64,000 nucleotides of DNA, taken from the NCBI GenBank assembly GCA_038138145.1, contig JAYQDD010000004.1:137644-201643 (forward strand), given 5' to 3'. The position numbers and the translations under genes were made by a program. The notes below the pieces were generated by a model that saw nothing but the letters and a program-made list of their open reading frames with translations, was not told the DNA's origin and ran no database searches. Shown piece by piece: positions 16,895 through 26,461 of this stretch (the stretch's first letter is position 1; the number at the start of each line of letters is the position of its first letter). This DNA comes from UBA3537 sp038138145 (GTDB lineage Bacteria > Bacteroidota > Bacteroidia > Flavobacteriales > Flavobacteriaceae).

Positions 16895-18154
16895 TTATGA
16901 GTCGAGTTGAAATATTTTTTGAATTAATTCTAAGCTTTTGTTGCTCGAATTGGCCTCTTCTTTAAGGTGGTGTGCAAAATGATTAGTGATTTTTTGGACA
17001 ATCTGTGCACTGATCAAGTCTGCTTGTGTTTTGTTGAAATTGTCTAATTTTTTACGTTGCGTGTCAATTTCTGCTTCTGCAAACACATTGAGTTTTTCTT
17101 TCAATGCTTTGATGGTGGGAGCAAATTTTCGATAGTCTAACCACGCTAGAAAATCATTTTTAATCTCATCAATTATGGCCTCAGCAACAGGGATAAATTC
17201 TTTTCTTTTATTTAAATTTTCGTCGGTAATGTCTGACAGCTCATCCAAATGTGTTAGGGTGATGTTTTTTAATTCTTTGACGTTTTCATCCACATTTTTC
17301 GGAATAGACAAATCCAAAATAAGAAGTGGTTTCTTGTTTTGAATGACTTGTTTGTCAATGGTGGGGTGTTGTGCACCTGTAGCTACAATGAGGATATCCG
17401 TATTTTTTATTTCTTCGGGAAGTTGGGTATAATCTTTGACAAGAACTTTAAATTTTCCAGCAATTTTTTCGGCACGATCTCTTGTTCTATTGATCAAAGT
17501 AATGTGCTCATTTTTGGTATGTTTGATGAGGTTTTCGCAAGTATTTCGCCCTATTTTACCTGTTCCAAAAAGAAGAATATTTTTGGAACTAACATCTTTT
17601 ACAGATTTTAAAATATACTGTACTGAGGCAAAGGATACCGACGTCGCTCCAGTCGATAGTTTTGTTTCTGTTTTGATGCGCTTACTGGCTTGAATCACAG
17701 AATTGATAAGCCGTTCAAGGTAGGCATCAAGAAGATTGTATTTTTTTGAAACTCTTGCACTCGATTTTAGTTGGCTAATGATTTCAAAGTCACCGAGAAT
17801 TTGGCTGTCCAGTCCAGCACCTACGCGAAACATGTGTTCAATGGCAGCAGCATCTTTTAATGTGTAAGAGACTGGATTGAAAGTGTCAATAGTTCCAACA
17901 GTATTGTTGCACAAAAGCTCGACAAGTTGGGAGGGGTGGTGTACAAATCCATAAATTTCAGTTCTGTTACAGGTAGAGGTCGCCACAATGCTTTGGATTC
18001 CCAAATCTTTTGCTTGATTGAGTAAGCTCGCTTTCTTGGTTGGGCTTAGACTAAAGTCTCCACGCAATTTTGCATCTGCCTTTTTATGGCTTATGCCAAT
18101 AACATAAAAAGAAGTTGTTTGTGTGCCGTTAAGCTGTTTCATTTGTTTGGGCAA
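16895..18154 (-). CDS. hemA: Glutamyl-tRNA reductase
   Basis: A 419-residue HemA. S-T-C-N-R-T-E-I-Y near residue 60 holds the catalytic Cys that attacks glutamyl-tRNA. A NADPH-binding fold follows (L-F-G-T-G-K-I-G-R-N-T, about 195), with a C-terminal helical dimerisation domain. It makes glutamate-1-semialdehyde, the committed step of C5-route heme synthesis. It is the first gene of the minus-strand heme operon and diverges from the AraC-type regulator. hemL (glutamate-1-semialdehyde aminomutase) is not in the window. Confidence 0.96.
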   Translation of the reverse strand: MPKQMKQLNGTQTTSFYVIGISHKKADAKLRGDFSLSPTKKASLLNQAKDLGIQSIVATSTCNRTEIYGFVHHPSQLVELLCNNTVGTIDTFNPVSYTLKDAAAIEHMFRVGAGLDSQILGDFEIISQLKSSARVSKKYNLLDAYLERLINSVIQASKRIKTETKLSTGATSVSFASVQYILKSVKDVSSKNILLFGTGKIGRNTCENLIKHTKNEHITLINRTRDRAEKIAGKFKVLVKDYTQLPEEIKNTDILIVATGAQHPTIDKQVIQNKKPLLILDLSIPKNVDENVKELKNITLTHLDELSDITDENLNKRKEFIPVAEAIIDEIKNDFLAWLDYRKFAPTIKALKEKLNVFAEAEIDTQRKKLDNFNKTQADLISAQIVQKITNHFAHHLKEEANSSNKSLELIQKIFQLDS

Positions 18155-18170
18155 TGATTGCGTTTGTGCG

Positions 18171-18178
18171 CAAAAATA
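18171..18178 (-). promoter_or_regulatory. -7 promoter element for the hemA operon
   Basis: On the minus strand this reads TATTTTTG, matching TAnnTTTG, 17 bases upstream of the hemA ATG, implying a very short leader. Confidence 0.5.
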
Positions 18179-18252
18179 GTATCTATGGTAAACAAAAAAT
18201 AACGCTACAGGAACTTTATTTGTCGTTTAGGGTTTAGTTTGTAATATTTCCT

Positions 18253-18260
18253 TATTTTTG
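18253..18260 (+). promoter_or_regulatory. -7 promoter element for the araC-type regulator and hemH operon
   Basis: TATTTTTG fits TAnnTTTG on the plus strand, 57 bases before the regulator ATG. With the hemA element it makes a divergent promoter pair inside the 162-base gap. Confidence 0.45.
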
Positions 18261-18316
18261 CAATTTAATTTAAAATAACAGGTTTAAATTGACACATAAT
18301 ACAAATTTTATTTATA

Positions 18317-19237
18317 ATGAATCTAAATAAAGAACATTCCTCTTCGTTAAACGCTCCTTCAAAAAGTATCGCTACAGGTACTTTTTTGGAAACTTCTATT
18401 GAATCTGGATTTATAGTCCTGACCTTTCAAAACGAAACAGACGAATTGAAGGTCTTGGAAAAAGCCATAGATAACTCCTTTATTCAGTTTCATTTTTGCC
18501 TTAAAGGATCGACTCAATTTTGTTTCAATAACAATACCTATGCACTAGACATATCAGAAGAAAACTCGTTGTTGTTGTATAATCCACAGCGCGATTTACC
18601 TATCCATATGATTGCACAACCAAATACATGGGTTGTATCTGTTTTAATTTCTATCAAAAAATTTCACGGATTGTTTTCTCATGAAGCGAATTACATTACT
18701 TTTTTGAAGGACGATAACAAGCTTAAAAAATATTACAAGGATGGATATATTTCGCCATCGATGGCTATTGTTTTGAATCAAATAATGAATTATAATTTGA
18801 ATTCCAATCTTCGTGAGTTGTACTGCAAAGCAAAAGTGTATGAATTGTTGAGTTTGTATTTCAATCGTGGTGAAGATGCTAACGTAGAACAATGCCCTTT
18901 TTTGGTAGACGAGTCCAACGTTTTAAAAATAAAAAAAGCCAAAGACATTGTTATTCAGCGCATGTCTGAACCACCTACGCTTGTAGAATTGTCCAATGAA
19001 ATAGAGCTCAGCTTGAAAAAACTCAAAGAAGGATTTAAACAAATTTATGGCACTACGGTCTATGGTTTTTTATTTGATTACAAAATGGAATTTGCTCGAA
19101 AATTATTAGAATCAGGGGCACACAACGTTAATGAAGTTGGTCTAAAAGTAGGCTACAGCACAGCCAGTCATTTTATATCCGCCTTTAAAAAACAATATGG
19201 GACTACCCCAAAAAAATACATTCAATCCATAAATTAA
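18317..19237 (+). CDS. AraC-family transcriptional regulator
   Basis: A 306-residue protein. The N-terminal half (to about 185) is an unassigned sensing domain. The C-terminal 90 residues hold two helix-turn-helix units of the AraC/XylS type, ending V-G-L-K-V-G-Y-S-T-A-S-H-F-I-S-A-F-K-K-Q-Y-G and T-P-K-K-Y. It is divergent from hemA and 13 bases ahead of hemH, so control of heme synthesis genes is a reasonable inference, but the ligand and targets are not visible. Confidence 0.85.
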   Translation: MNLNKEHSSSLNAPSKSIATGTFLETSIESGFIVLTFQNETDELKVLEKAIDNSFIQFHFCLKGSTQFCFNNNTYALDISEENSLLLYNPQRDLPIHMIAQPNTWVVSVLISIKKFHGLFSHEANYITFLKDDNKLKKYYKDGYISPSMAIVLNQIMNYNLNSNLRELYCKAKVYELLSLYFNRGEDANVEQCPFLVDESNVLKIKKAKDIVIQRMSEPPTLVELSNEIELSLKKLKEGFKQIYGTTVYGFLFDYKMEFARKLLESGAHNVNEVGLKVGYSTASHFISAFKKQYGTTPKKYIQSIN

Positions 19238-19250
19238 TCAATACTAAACA

Positions 19251-20282
19251 ATGAAAGGGATTTTATTAGTCAATTTAGGCTCCCCCGATAGCCCAAACCC
19301 AAAAGATGTAAAAAACTATTTAGGAGAATTTCTTATGGACGAACGTGTGATCGACGTTCCTCGCTGGGCCAGAACATTGCTGGTCAAAGGCATTATTTTG
19401 AACACCAGACCCAAAGCCTCCGCAAAGGCCTACAAGAAGATTTGGTGGGAAGAAGGGTCTCCACTGATTGTTTTATCCGAACGCCTTAGAGAGAAGGTAC
19501 AAGAGCAAGTTAAATTGCCAGTCGCTTTGGCCATGCGCTATGGGAGTATGTCTATCAAAAAGGGACTTCAAGAACTGGAAAACAAAGGGGTTACAGATGT
19601 TTTGATCATTCCACTCTATCCGCAATTTGCAATGGCCACAACAGAAACAATTTTAGTTCTGGCTAATGAATTACAAAAAGAATTTTTTCCAAAAATGACT
19701 TTGGAACATTTGCCCCCTTTTTACAACAACCCTGATTATATCAAAGTGCTTTCGGAGTCTATAAAGACTTATCTTAAAGGCAAAGACTACGAACATTTGT
19801 TGTTCTCATATCATGGAATTCCAGAACGTCACATCCGCAAAAGTGATGTTACAAAAAAGCATTGTAAAATAGACAAATCGTGTTGCAGTACACCGTCAGA
19901 AGCCCATGCTTATTGTTACAAACACCAGTGCGTTGAGGTAACGCGTTTGGTAGGGGAATATTTACAATTGGCGCCAGACACATATTCTACCTCTTTTCAG
20001 TCGCGCCTTGGTTTTGATCCGTGGTTGCGCCCATACACAGACCGAACGATTGAGCGTTTGGGTAAAGAAGGCACCAAAAACATGGCGATTGTTACCCCGG
20101 CATTTGTAAGCGATTGTTTAGAAACTCTCGAGGAAATTGCGATGGAAGGTGAAGAAATTTTTCATGAAGCTGGCGGAAAGAATTTTACCACAATTCCCTG
20201 TTTAAATGACGATCCAAAATGGGTTTCGTTGCTCGTAAAATGGATTCGTGAATGGGAATCAAAAACAATAACTACAAGTTAG
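19251..20282 (+). CDS. hemH: Ferrochelatase with internal cysteine cluster
   Basis: A 343-residue HemH. L-L-V-N-L-G-S-P-D-S opens the protein, and the iron-site His is in F-S-Y-H-G-I-P-E-R-H (His 188). Just after it, C205, C211, C212, C222 and C227 lie within 23 residues. A [2Fe-2S] cluster held by an internal Cys segment of about 20 residues is known for one class of bacterial ferrochelatases, so a cluster here is likely. The enzyme inserts Fe2+ into protoporphyrin IX. Its stop codon is immediately followed by the MATE start codon. Confidence 0.95.
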   Translation: MKGILLVNLGSPDSPNPKDVKNYLGEFLMDERVIDVPRWARTLLVKGIILNTRPKASAKAYKKIWWEEGSPLIVLSERLREKVQEQVKLPVALAMRYGSMSIKKGLQELENKGVTDVLIIPLYPQFAMATTETILVLANELQKEFFPKMTLEHLPPFYNNPDYIKVLSESIKTYLKGKDYEHLLFSYHGIPERHIRKSDVTKKHCKIDKSCCSTPSEAHAYCYKHQCVEVTRLVGEYLQLAPDTYSTSFQSRLGFDPWLRPYTDRTIERLGKEGTKNMAIVTPAFVSDCLETLEEIAMEGEEIFHEAGGKNFTTIPCLNDDPKWVSLLVKWIREWESKTITTS

Positions 20283-21629
20283 ATGACCAAACCAATAGTT
20301 TCAGATTTTGGAACAGAACCCATAGGTAAATTACTTGTACGCCAAGCGGTTCCAGCGTCTATCGGGATCTTAGTCATGTCGCTTAATATTCTTATTGACA
20401 CTATTTTTGTGGGGCATTGGATTGGCGCTCAAGCTATTGCTGCGATTAATGTCGTTTTGCCTGTTTCTTTTTTCATTGCCGCATTAGGAATGTCTATTGG
20501 GATCGGGGGCTCCTCAATTATATCGCGAGCATTAGGCGCAAAATCAAAGCCGAAAGCGTTGACAACTTTTGGAAATCAAATTGCACTTACGCTCATTCTT
20601 ACGCTTACTCTAATTGCCTTTGGGCTGTATTTTATTGACGAAATTATCCCCACATTTGGAGGGAAAGGGACCATTTTCGCCCCGGCTAAAATCTACTACA
20701 GAATAGTACTTTATGGAGTACCATTGTTGGCGCTTTCCATGATGGGGAACACCGTGATTCGCGCAGAAGGGAAACCTAAGTTTGCCATGTATGCCATGAT
20801 GATTCCATCGGTAACGAATTTGGTGCTCGATGTTGTTTTTATAAAATTTTTGGATTTAGGGATGATGGGTGCTGCTTGGGCGACCACAGGGTCTTATGCT
20901 TTTTGTTTTTTATTCATTCTTTGGTTTTTCTTTTCAAAAAATTCTGAGATGAAAATTGGATGGTCTCATTTTAGACTCCAAAAAGTAATCGTTTCTGAAA
21001 TCAGCAGTTTAGGATTGGTGACTCTATCGCGTCAAGCAGTAGTGAGTGTGACCTATTTACTGATGAATAATATTCTCTTTGATTTTGGTGGTGAAACTTC
21101 AGTCACAGCTTATGCTATTGTATCAAGAATGCTCATGTTTGCTTTATTCCCCATATTTGGGATCACACAAGGATTTATTCCCATAGCGGGGTATAACTAT
21201 GGGGCCAAAAATTATGAACGTGTGCGGCAAACCATCAATATTGCAATTCGATATTCAATGGTTCTGGCAACTTTAGTTTTTTTGGCTTTGATTGGATTTC
21301 CTGATCTTATCACAAAGATGTTTACAACAGATAGTTTAGTCTTGCAAAAAACACCAAGTGCCATGCGTTGGGTATTTGCAGCAACGCCAATTGTTGCCAT
21401 TCAGCTTATAGGTGCGGCCTACTTTCAAGCGGTTGGAAAAGCCACCCCAGCATTATTACTTACGCTTTCGCGTCAAGCATTTTTCTTTATACCTTTAATT
21501 TTTATATTACCTTTATGGTATGGAGAACTCGGAGTTTGGATGGCATTTCCTGCATCCGATGTATTATCAACGCTCATGACAGCTTATTTTTTAAGGAATG
21601 AAATCAAACAAAATTTAATAGCATCCTAA
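20283..21629 (+). CDS. MATE family efflux transporter
   Basis: A 448-residue, highly hydrophobic protein with about 12 predicted membrane segments in two halves. The N-terminal G-x-L-L-x-R-Q-A-V-P-A-S-I-G and the second-half L-S-R-Q-A-V-V-S-V-T-Y-L are typical of MATE pumps, which expel drugs or metabolites in exchange for Na+ or H+. Lying between hemH and hemJ without gaps, it may export a porphyrin or related compound, but that is only contextual inference. Confidence 0.88.
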   Translation: MTKPIVSDFGTEPIGKLLVRQAVPASIGILVMSLNILIDTIFVGHWIGAQAIAAINVVLPVSFFIAALGMSIGIGGSSIISRALGAKSKPKALTTFGNQIALTLILTLTLIAFGLYFIDEIIPTFGGKGTIFAPAKIYYRIVLYGVPLLALSMMGNTVIRAEGKPKFAMYAMMIPSVTNLVLDVVFIKFLDLGMMGAAWATTGSYAFCFLFILWFFFSKNSEMKIGWSHFRLQKVIVSEISSLGLVTLSRQAVVSVTYLLMNNILFDFGGETSVTAYAIVSRMLMFALFPIFGITQGFIPIAGYNYGAKNYERVRQTINIAIRYSMVLATLVFLALIGFPDLITKMFTTDSLVLQKTPSAMRWVFAATPIVAIQLIGAAYFQAVGKATPALLLTLSRQAFFFIPLIFILPLWYGELGVWMAFPASDVLSTLMTAYFLRNEIKQNLIAS

Positions 21630-22165
21630 TGGAATATTACAACTACATTAAAGCACTGCATTTGATTTTTGTAATCACTTGGTTTGCAGGATTATTTTAC
21701 ATTCCACGCCTGTTTATTTATCATATAGAAGCCACTCAAAAAACCGCTTCAGAACAAAAAATTCTCTCTGAACAGTTGAAGCTTATGAGCAAAAGGTTAT
21801 GGTATATTATCACTTGGCCATCGGCGATTTTGGCAACTTTTTTTGCACTTTGGCTTTTGCATTTGGCACCCTATTGGGTAGAACAACCATGGATGCATGC
21901 CAAAATTGCTTTTGTAGTATTACTTATTGCGTACCACCTCAAAACCCACATGATCTTTAAAGCATTCCAACGCGATGAAATTAAGTATTCTTCAAATTTT
22001 ATGCGCATATGGAACGAAGGTGCAACATTGCTTTTATTTGCCATAGTTTTTTTGGTCATTTTAAAAAACACATTGGACATGGTCTATGGACTTTTAGGAC
22101 TTATTGGTCTTGCCGTAGTTTTGATGTTAGGGATTCGTCTTTACAAAAGGACACGCGCTAAGTAG
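21629..22165 (+). CDS. hemJ: Protoporphyrinogen oxidase HemJ
   Basis: A 178-residue membrane protein with 4-5 hydrophobic segments. K-A-L-H-L-I-F-V-I-T-W-F-A-G-L-F-Y-I-P-R-L carries the conserved His near residue 11, and M-S-K-R-L-W-Y-I-I-T-W-P follows; both are typical of HemJ (formerly UPF0093). It oxidises protoporphyrinogen IX to protoporphyrin IX, the step between HemF and HemH, which completes the pathway encoded here. Its ATG shares one base with the MATE stop (TAATG). Confidence 0.9.
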   Translation: MEYYNYIKALHLIFVITWFAGLFYIPRLFIYHIEATQKTASEQKILSEQLKLMSKRLWYIITWPSAILATFFALWLLHLAPYWVEQPWMHAKIAFVVLLIAYHLKTHMIFKAFQRDEIKYSSNFMRIWNEGATLLLFAIVFLVILKNTLDMVYGLLGLIGLAVVLMLGIRLYKRTRAK

Positions 22166-22214
22166 CTATAGGAATCCTTCATTTTTCATATATTTATAAA
22201 AAAAGTTATTTCGT

Positions 22215-23669
22215 ATGGCAAAACGCAGTCTGTCATTAAGTTCAAGAATCTTTTTCTATATGATCCTTTTGGTGGTGCTGGCCTCGATTTTGATTGCTGC
22301 TGTTACCGTATATCAATACAATGAACAATCTCAAGATTATCACCGCAAGCGATTAGAGCGTAAAGAGGCACAACTCATTTCCAGTATTGACTATGTTTTA
22401 AAAGAGTCCAGCTGGGAAATTAAAACCGAAAATTTGCAACTCATCTTTAAAGACAAAATATATGAAATTGCAAATATCCAAAATGTTGCGTTTAATCTTT
22501 ATGACTTAGATGGACAGTTAATAAAATCGTCTAAACCAAGTTTAAAAAATGATCCTGTTCCGGAACAACTTCCATTGTACATCCTAGATACATTGAACCA
22601 AATGTCTTCAAAGCGGTTTGTGGAGAGAAACAAACTTTTAGACGGCAACTATAGATCCTCCTATTTGATTTTAAATGACCCATTTTCAAAACCATTAGGG
22701 ATTTTAAATGTTCCCTATTTTGATGATGATTCATTGAATTCTGGAGAGTTAAAAGAATTTCTAATTCGTCTTGGTTATGCGTACATCATCATGATGTTAG
22801 TTGCTATTGCTTTTGCGTACTTTATGTCTAAATTCATTACTAAATCTTTAAAAGCAATTAGTGATAAAATGTACCAAACACGTTTTGAAAAGCGCAACAA
22901 AAAAATTGCTTTAGAAGGTGCTACAACAGAAATTAAATCCCTTGTGGAGTCTTACAACAACATGATTGATGCCTTGGAAGAAAGTGCTCAAAAATTAGCG
23001 TCAACCGAACGTGAACAAGCGTGGAGAGAAATGGCAAAACAGGTTGCTCATGAAGTCAAAAACCCTTTGACGCCCATGCGGCTGAGCGTACAAAGTTTTC
23101 AGCGTAAATTCGACCCAAATGACAAAGATATTCTCAAAAAAGTTGATGAATACAGCAAAACGTTGATTCAGCAAATAGATACCATGAGTAAAATTGCAGA
23201 GGCCTTTTCGAGTTTTGCAAAAATGCCTACTCAACACATAGAACGTTTAAACGTTGTTGAGGTTGTCGAACATGCTCTTGATATATTCCCAGATTCCGCC
23301 ATAAAATTTTTGAGTAGTACAACACATATAGAGGCAGACTTTGATAGAGATCAGCTGAACCGTATCGTGACCAACTTGGTCAAAAATGCCATTCAAGCTA
23401 TACCAGAGGATAGAACCCCTAATATTGAAGTTGAATTATCAGACCAAGCGCAGCGTATTTATATTAAAGTCAAAGACAATGGGAGTGGGATAGAGGACGC
23501 CATTGGAGAAAAAATCTTTGAGCCAAAATTTACAACCAAATCCAGTGGAATGGGCCTTGGGTTGCCAATGATAAAAAATATTATTGAAGCTTACAAAGGA
23601 GAAATTACCTATAAAACTACTTTGGGCAAAGGAACTATTTTTAGTGTTTCTTTTCCAAAAAAACAATAA
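22215..23669 (+). CDS. Membrane sensor histidine kinase (NtrY-like)
   Basis: A 484-residue kinase. Membrane segments lie at about 11-32 and 189-212, enclosing a periplasmic sensor domain. A HAMP-like linker follows, then the H-box V-A-H-E-V-K-N-P-L-T-P-M near residue 280, the N-box N-L-V-K-N-A-I-Q-A-I, D-N-G-S-G-I and G-M-G-L-G-L-P-M-I. The H-box with N-P-L-T-P is like NtrY kinases. No response regulator is next to it, so it is an orphan in this window. The stop is 4 bases before the enoyl-CoA hydratase start. Confidence 0.9.
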   Translation: MAKRSLSLSSRIFFYMILLVVLASILIAAVTVYQYNEQSQDYHRKRLERKEAQLISSIDYVLKESSWEIKTENLQLIFKDKIYEIANIQNVAFNLYDLDGQLIKSSKPSLKNDPVPEQLPLYILDTLNQMSSKRFVERNKLLDGNYRSSYLILNDPFSKPLGILNVPYFDDDSLNSGELKEFLIRLGYAYIIMMLVAIAFAYFMSKFITKSLKAISDKMYQTRFEKRNKKIALEGATTEIKSLVESYNNMIDALEESAQKLASTEREQAWREMAKQVAHEVKNPLTPMRLSVQSFQRKFDPNDKDILKKVDEYSKTLIQQIDTMSKIAEAFSSFAKMPTQHIERLNVVEVVEHALDIFPDSAIKFLSSTTHIEADFDRDQLNRIVTNLVKNAIQAIPEDRTPNIEVELSDQAQRIYIKVKDNGSGIEDAIGEKIFEPKFTTKSSGMGLGLPMIKNIIEAYKGEITYKTTLGKGTIFSVSFPKKQ

Positions 23670-23673
23670 ACTT

Positions 23674-24456
23674 ATGCAGTTCAACAACCTTATTATACAG
23701 ATTGAAAACGGAGTGGGGGTCATCACCATTAATCGCCCTAAAAAACTCAATGCCTTAAACAAAGATACCATATTGGAACTTCACCATTCCATAAAAGATT
23801 TGGATGCAGCCCATGACATAAGAGTTATCATCATTACAGGCAGTGGAGACAAAGCTTTTGTGGCGGGTGCAGACATTAGTGAGTTTTCTGATTTTGATGT
23901 GCAACAAGCAGCCCAATTGTCTCGCGAAGGCCAGAAGATGCTATTTGATTTTATCGAAAATTTGTCAACTCCAGTTATTGCAGCAATCAACGGTTTTGCT
24001 CTTGGTGGCGGATTGGAATTGGCCATGGCCACACATTTTAGAGTTGCAAGCGACAATGCACGTATGGGTTTACCCGAAGTGAGTTTGGGTGTCATTCCAG
24101 GATATGGTGGAACTCAGCGTTTGGCAAAATTGACGGGCAAGGGGCGTGCATTAGAAATGATTATGACGGCTCAAATGATTGATGCATCCAAAGCAGAACA
24201 ATGGGGGCTCGTTAATGCAACACAACCTCAAGAAGAATTATTGCCGTATTGTTTTTCATTGGCTGAAAAAATAAAACAAAACGGTCCACTCGCTATTTCT
24301 GCGGCCATAAAAGCTGTTAATGCTAATTTTGAAGAAGGCACTTGTGGATATGATGTAGAAATTTCAGAGTTTGCAAAGTGTTTTGGTACTGAGGATTTCA
24401 AAGAGGGGACATCGGCGTTTTTAGAAAAACGCAAAGCAAAATTTACAGGGCAGTAA
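23674..24456 (+). CDS. Enoyl-CoA hydratase/isomerase family protein
   Basis: I use the ATG at 23674 (260 residues, M-Q-F-N-N-L); a longer frame from 23584 would overlap the kinase gene by 86 bases. The crotonase fold is complete: G-A-D-I-S-E-F for the oxyanion hole, G-F-A-L-G-G-G-L-E-L with the first catalytic Glu, and G-L-P-E-V-S-L-G-V-I-P-G-Y-G-G-T-Q-R-L with the second. Both Glu argue for true hydratase activity on short-chain enoyl-CoA (crotonase, beta-oxidation or butyrate-type metabolism). It ends 17 bases before a bidirectional terminator. Confidence 0.92.
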   Translation: MQFNNLIIQIENGVGVITINRPKKLNALNKDTILELHHSIKDLDAAHDIRVIIITGSGDKAFVAGADISEFSDFDVQQAAQLSREGQKMLFDFIENLSTPVIAAINGFALGGGLELAMATHFRVASDNARMGLPEVSLGVIPGYGGTQRLAKLTGKGRALEMIMTAQMIDASKAEQWGLVNATQPQEELLPYCFSLAEKIKQNGPLAISAAIKAVNANFEEGTCGYDVEISEFAKCFGTEDFKEGTSAFLEKRKAKFTGQ

Positions 24457-24472
24457 TTTTTCGGCACAAAAA

Positions 24473-24509
24473 AACCCTAAAACAAATGCTTTAGGGTTGT
24501 GTATTTTTT
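24473..24509. terminator. Bidirectional terminator between enoyl-CoA hydratase and atpC
   Basis: AACCCTAAA (24473-24481) pairs with TTTAGGGTT (24490-24498) around an 8-base loop, flanked by A-run on the left and TTTTTT on the right. It can serve both converging transcripts. Confidence 0.75.
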
Positions 24510-24518
24510 GGATTTTAA

Positions 24519-24794
24519 TTAATCGGCTAAGACAATAATTTTATTGGCATTCATTTCAATCGTTCCTGAGTTGATAGCGAGCCAAAACCCTTTATCTTTA
24601 TGCTCAAATTTAGAAGCATTTTCTTCATCAATAGTAATGTTGCCACTTATTTTTACAAACCCCTCTTTCAGTATAGAAACAATTGGGGCGTGATTATTCA
24701 ACATTTCAAAATCCCCATTAACTCCTGGGACAGATACGCTATCGACCTCGCCTTTAAAAAGGGTTGTTTCTGGAGATACAATTTCTAAATACAT
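24519..24794 (-). CDS. atpC: F1 ATP synthase epsilon subunit
   Basis: A 91-residue protein starting M-Y-L-E-I-V-S-P-E-T-T-L-F-K-G-E-V-D-S-V, the standard epsilon N-terminal beta-sandwich, with G-D-F-E-M-L-N-N-H-A-P-I. It lacks the long C-terminal helical hairpin of the E. coli subunit (139 residues), as in other Bacteroidota. It joins the rotor stalk of the F1 part on the cytosolic face. It follows atpD by 77 bases; the other ATP synthase genes are not nearby, so the complex is encoded at split loci. Confidence 0.93.
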   Translation of the reverse strand: MYLEIVSPETTLFKGEVDSVSVPGVNGDFEMLNNHAPIVSILKEGFVKISGNITIDEENASKFEHKDKGFWLAINSGTIEMNANKIIVLAD

Positions 24795-24871
24795 ATTTAA
24801 TTAGTAATGAGTAGCGAGTATTGAGCTTTTCAAAGTTTTAACTTTGAGGTCGTCATAACCCTCCACTAGTT

Positions 24872-26380
24872 TTACGCTTCAGCCAACATTTTTTCACCTG
24901 CTTCAATAGCTTCTTCAATTGTTCCTTTAAGGTTGAAAGCTGCTTCTGGTAAGTGATCTAACTCACCATCCATAATCATGTTGAACCCTTTGATGGTTTC
25001 TTTGATGTCTACCAAAACCCCTGGAATTCCTGTAAATTGCTCTGCAACGTGGAAGGGTTGAGATAAGAAACGTTGTACACGACGTGCACGTCCTACGGCA
25101 AGTTTATCTTCTTCAGAAAGTTCTTCCATTCCAAGAATAGCAATAATATCTTGTAGTTCTTTGTAGCGTTGTAATAACTCTTTTACGCGTTGTGCACAAT
25201 CGTAGTGTTCATCCCCGAGGATGTCCGCAGTCAAAATTCTAGAGGTTGAATCTAAAGGATCCACGGCTGGATAGATACCAAGCTCTGCAATTTTACGTGA
25301 CAATACCGTTGTAGCGTCCAAGTGGGCAAATGTTGTTGCTGGTGCTGGATCTGTAAGGTCATCCGCAGGCACATAAACCGCTTGAACCGAAGTAATAGAT
25401 CCTTTCTTTGTTGAGGTAATACGTTCTTGCATCGCCCCCATTTCTGTGGCAAGTGTTGGTTGGTATCCCACCGCAGAAGGCATACGTCCAAGAAGGGCTG
25501 ATACCTCAGAACCTGCTTGTGTAAATCGGAAAATGTTATCGACGAAGAACAGTACATCTTTTCCTTGTCCATCGCCTGCGCCATCACGGAAATATTCTGC
25601 AATAGTAAGTCCAGAAAGTGCAACACGTGCACGTGCTCCTGGAGGCTCATTCATTTGACCAAAAACAAAAGTTGCTTTGGATTCTTTCATGGCGGCTTTG
25701 TCGACTTTTTTCAAGTCCCATCCACCGTCTTCCATAGAGTGCATAAAGTCATCGCCGTACTTTATAATCCCTGACTCCAACATTTCACGAAGCAAATCGT
25801 TTCCTTCACGCGTACGTTCTCCAACACCGGCAAATACTGAAAGTCCACCGTGGCCTTTGGCAATGTTGTTAATTAATTCTTGAATCAAAACGGTTTTACC
25901 TACACCTGCACCTCCAAAGAGTCCAATTTTCCCTCCTTTAGCATAAGGTTCAATAAGATCAATAACTTTTATTCCTGTAAAAAGAACTTCAGTAGACGTT
26001 GAAAGGTCTTCAAATTTTGGCGCTTCTCTGTGGATTGGTAATCCGTCTTTTCCAGCTTTTGGTAAGTTTCCTAGACCATCGATAGCATCTCCAATCACAT
26101 TAAACAATCTACCATATACGTCATCCCCAATCGGCACTTGAATCGGTGCTCCAGTAGCATTGACTTCGGTACCACGGCTTAATCCATCGGAAGAGTCCAT
26201 GGCAATGGTACGTACAGCGTTTTCACCAATGTGTGATTGAACTTCGAGTACGAGTGTTGAACCGTCTGGGCGATTGATTTCTAAGGAATCATAAATTTTT
26301 GGAAGGTCTGCTCCAGAATCAAATTCTACATCAATAACTGGGCCTACAATTTGAGAAACTTTACCTGTAACTTTTGACAT
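24872..26380 (-). CDS. atpD: F1 ATP synthase beta subunit
   Basis: A 502-residue catalytic subunit. Walker A is G-G-A-G-V-G-K-T near residue 157; G-E-R-T-R-E-G-N-D-L holds the catalytic Glu, and the V-L-F-F-V-D-N-I-F-R-F strand is Walker B. The long A-L-L-G-R-M-P-S-A-V-G-Y-Q-P-T-L block is perfectly typical. It makes ATP with proton flow through Fo. It is first of a two-gene atpD-atpC operon with its own promoter just upstream. Confidence 0.98.
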   Translation of the reverse strand: MSKVTGKVSQIVGPVIDVEFDSGADLPKIYDSLEINRPDGSTLVLEVQSHIGENAVRTIAMDSSDGLSRGTEVNATGAPIQVPIGDDVYGRLFNVIGDAIDGLGNLPKAGKDGLPIHREAPKFEDLSTSTEVLFTGIKVIDLIEPYAKGGKIGLFGGAGVGKTVLIQELINNIAKGHGGLSVFAGVGERTREGNDLLREMLESGIIKYGDDFMHSMEDGGWDLKKVDKAAMKESKATFVFGQMNEPPGARARVALSGLTIAEYFRDGAGDGQGKDVLFFVDNIFRFTQAGSEVSALLGRMPSAVGYQPTLATEMGAMQERITSTKKGSITSVQAVYVPADDLTDPAPATTFAHLDATTVLSRKIAELGIYPAVDPLDSTSRILTADILGDEHYDCAQRVKELLQRYKELQDIIAILGMEELSEEDKLAVGRARRVQRFLSQPFHVAEQFTGIPGVLVDIKETIKGFNMIMDGELDHLPEAAFNLKGTIEEAIEAGEKMLAEA

Positions 26381-26441
26381 TACTTCTATGCGTTTTATTT
26401 TTAGCTAAAATTATGTTTAAAAACCTGTGGTTTTTGCGCTG

Positions 26442-26449
26442 CAAAGATA
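26442..26449 (-). promoter_or_regulatory. -7 promoter element for atpD-atpC
   Basis: Minus-strand TATCTTTG, an exact TAnnTTTG match, 61 bases before the atpD start and just downstream of the preceding terminator. Confidence 0.6.
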
Positions 26450-26461
26450 GAGAATATAATT

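Noticed and set aside
25252..25650. Minus-strand frame of 132 codons inside atpD
   Set aside because: Same strand, different frame as atpD, which is unambiguous; product is compositionally odd with no motif.
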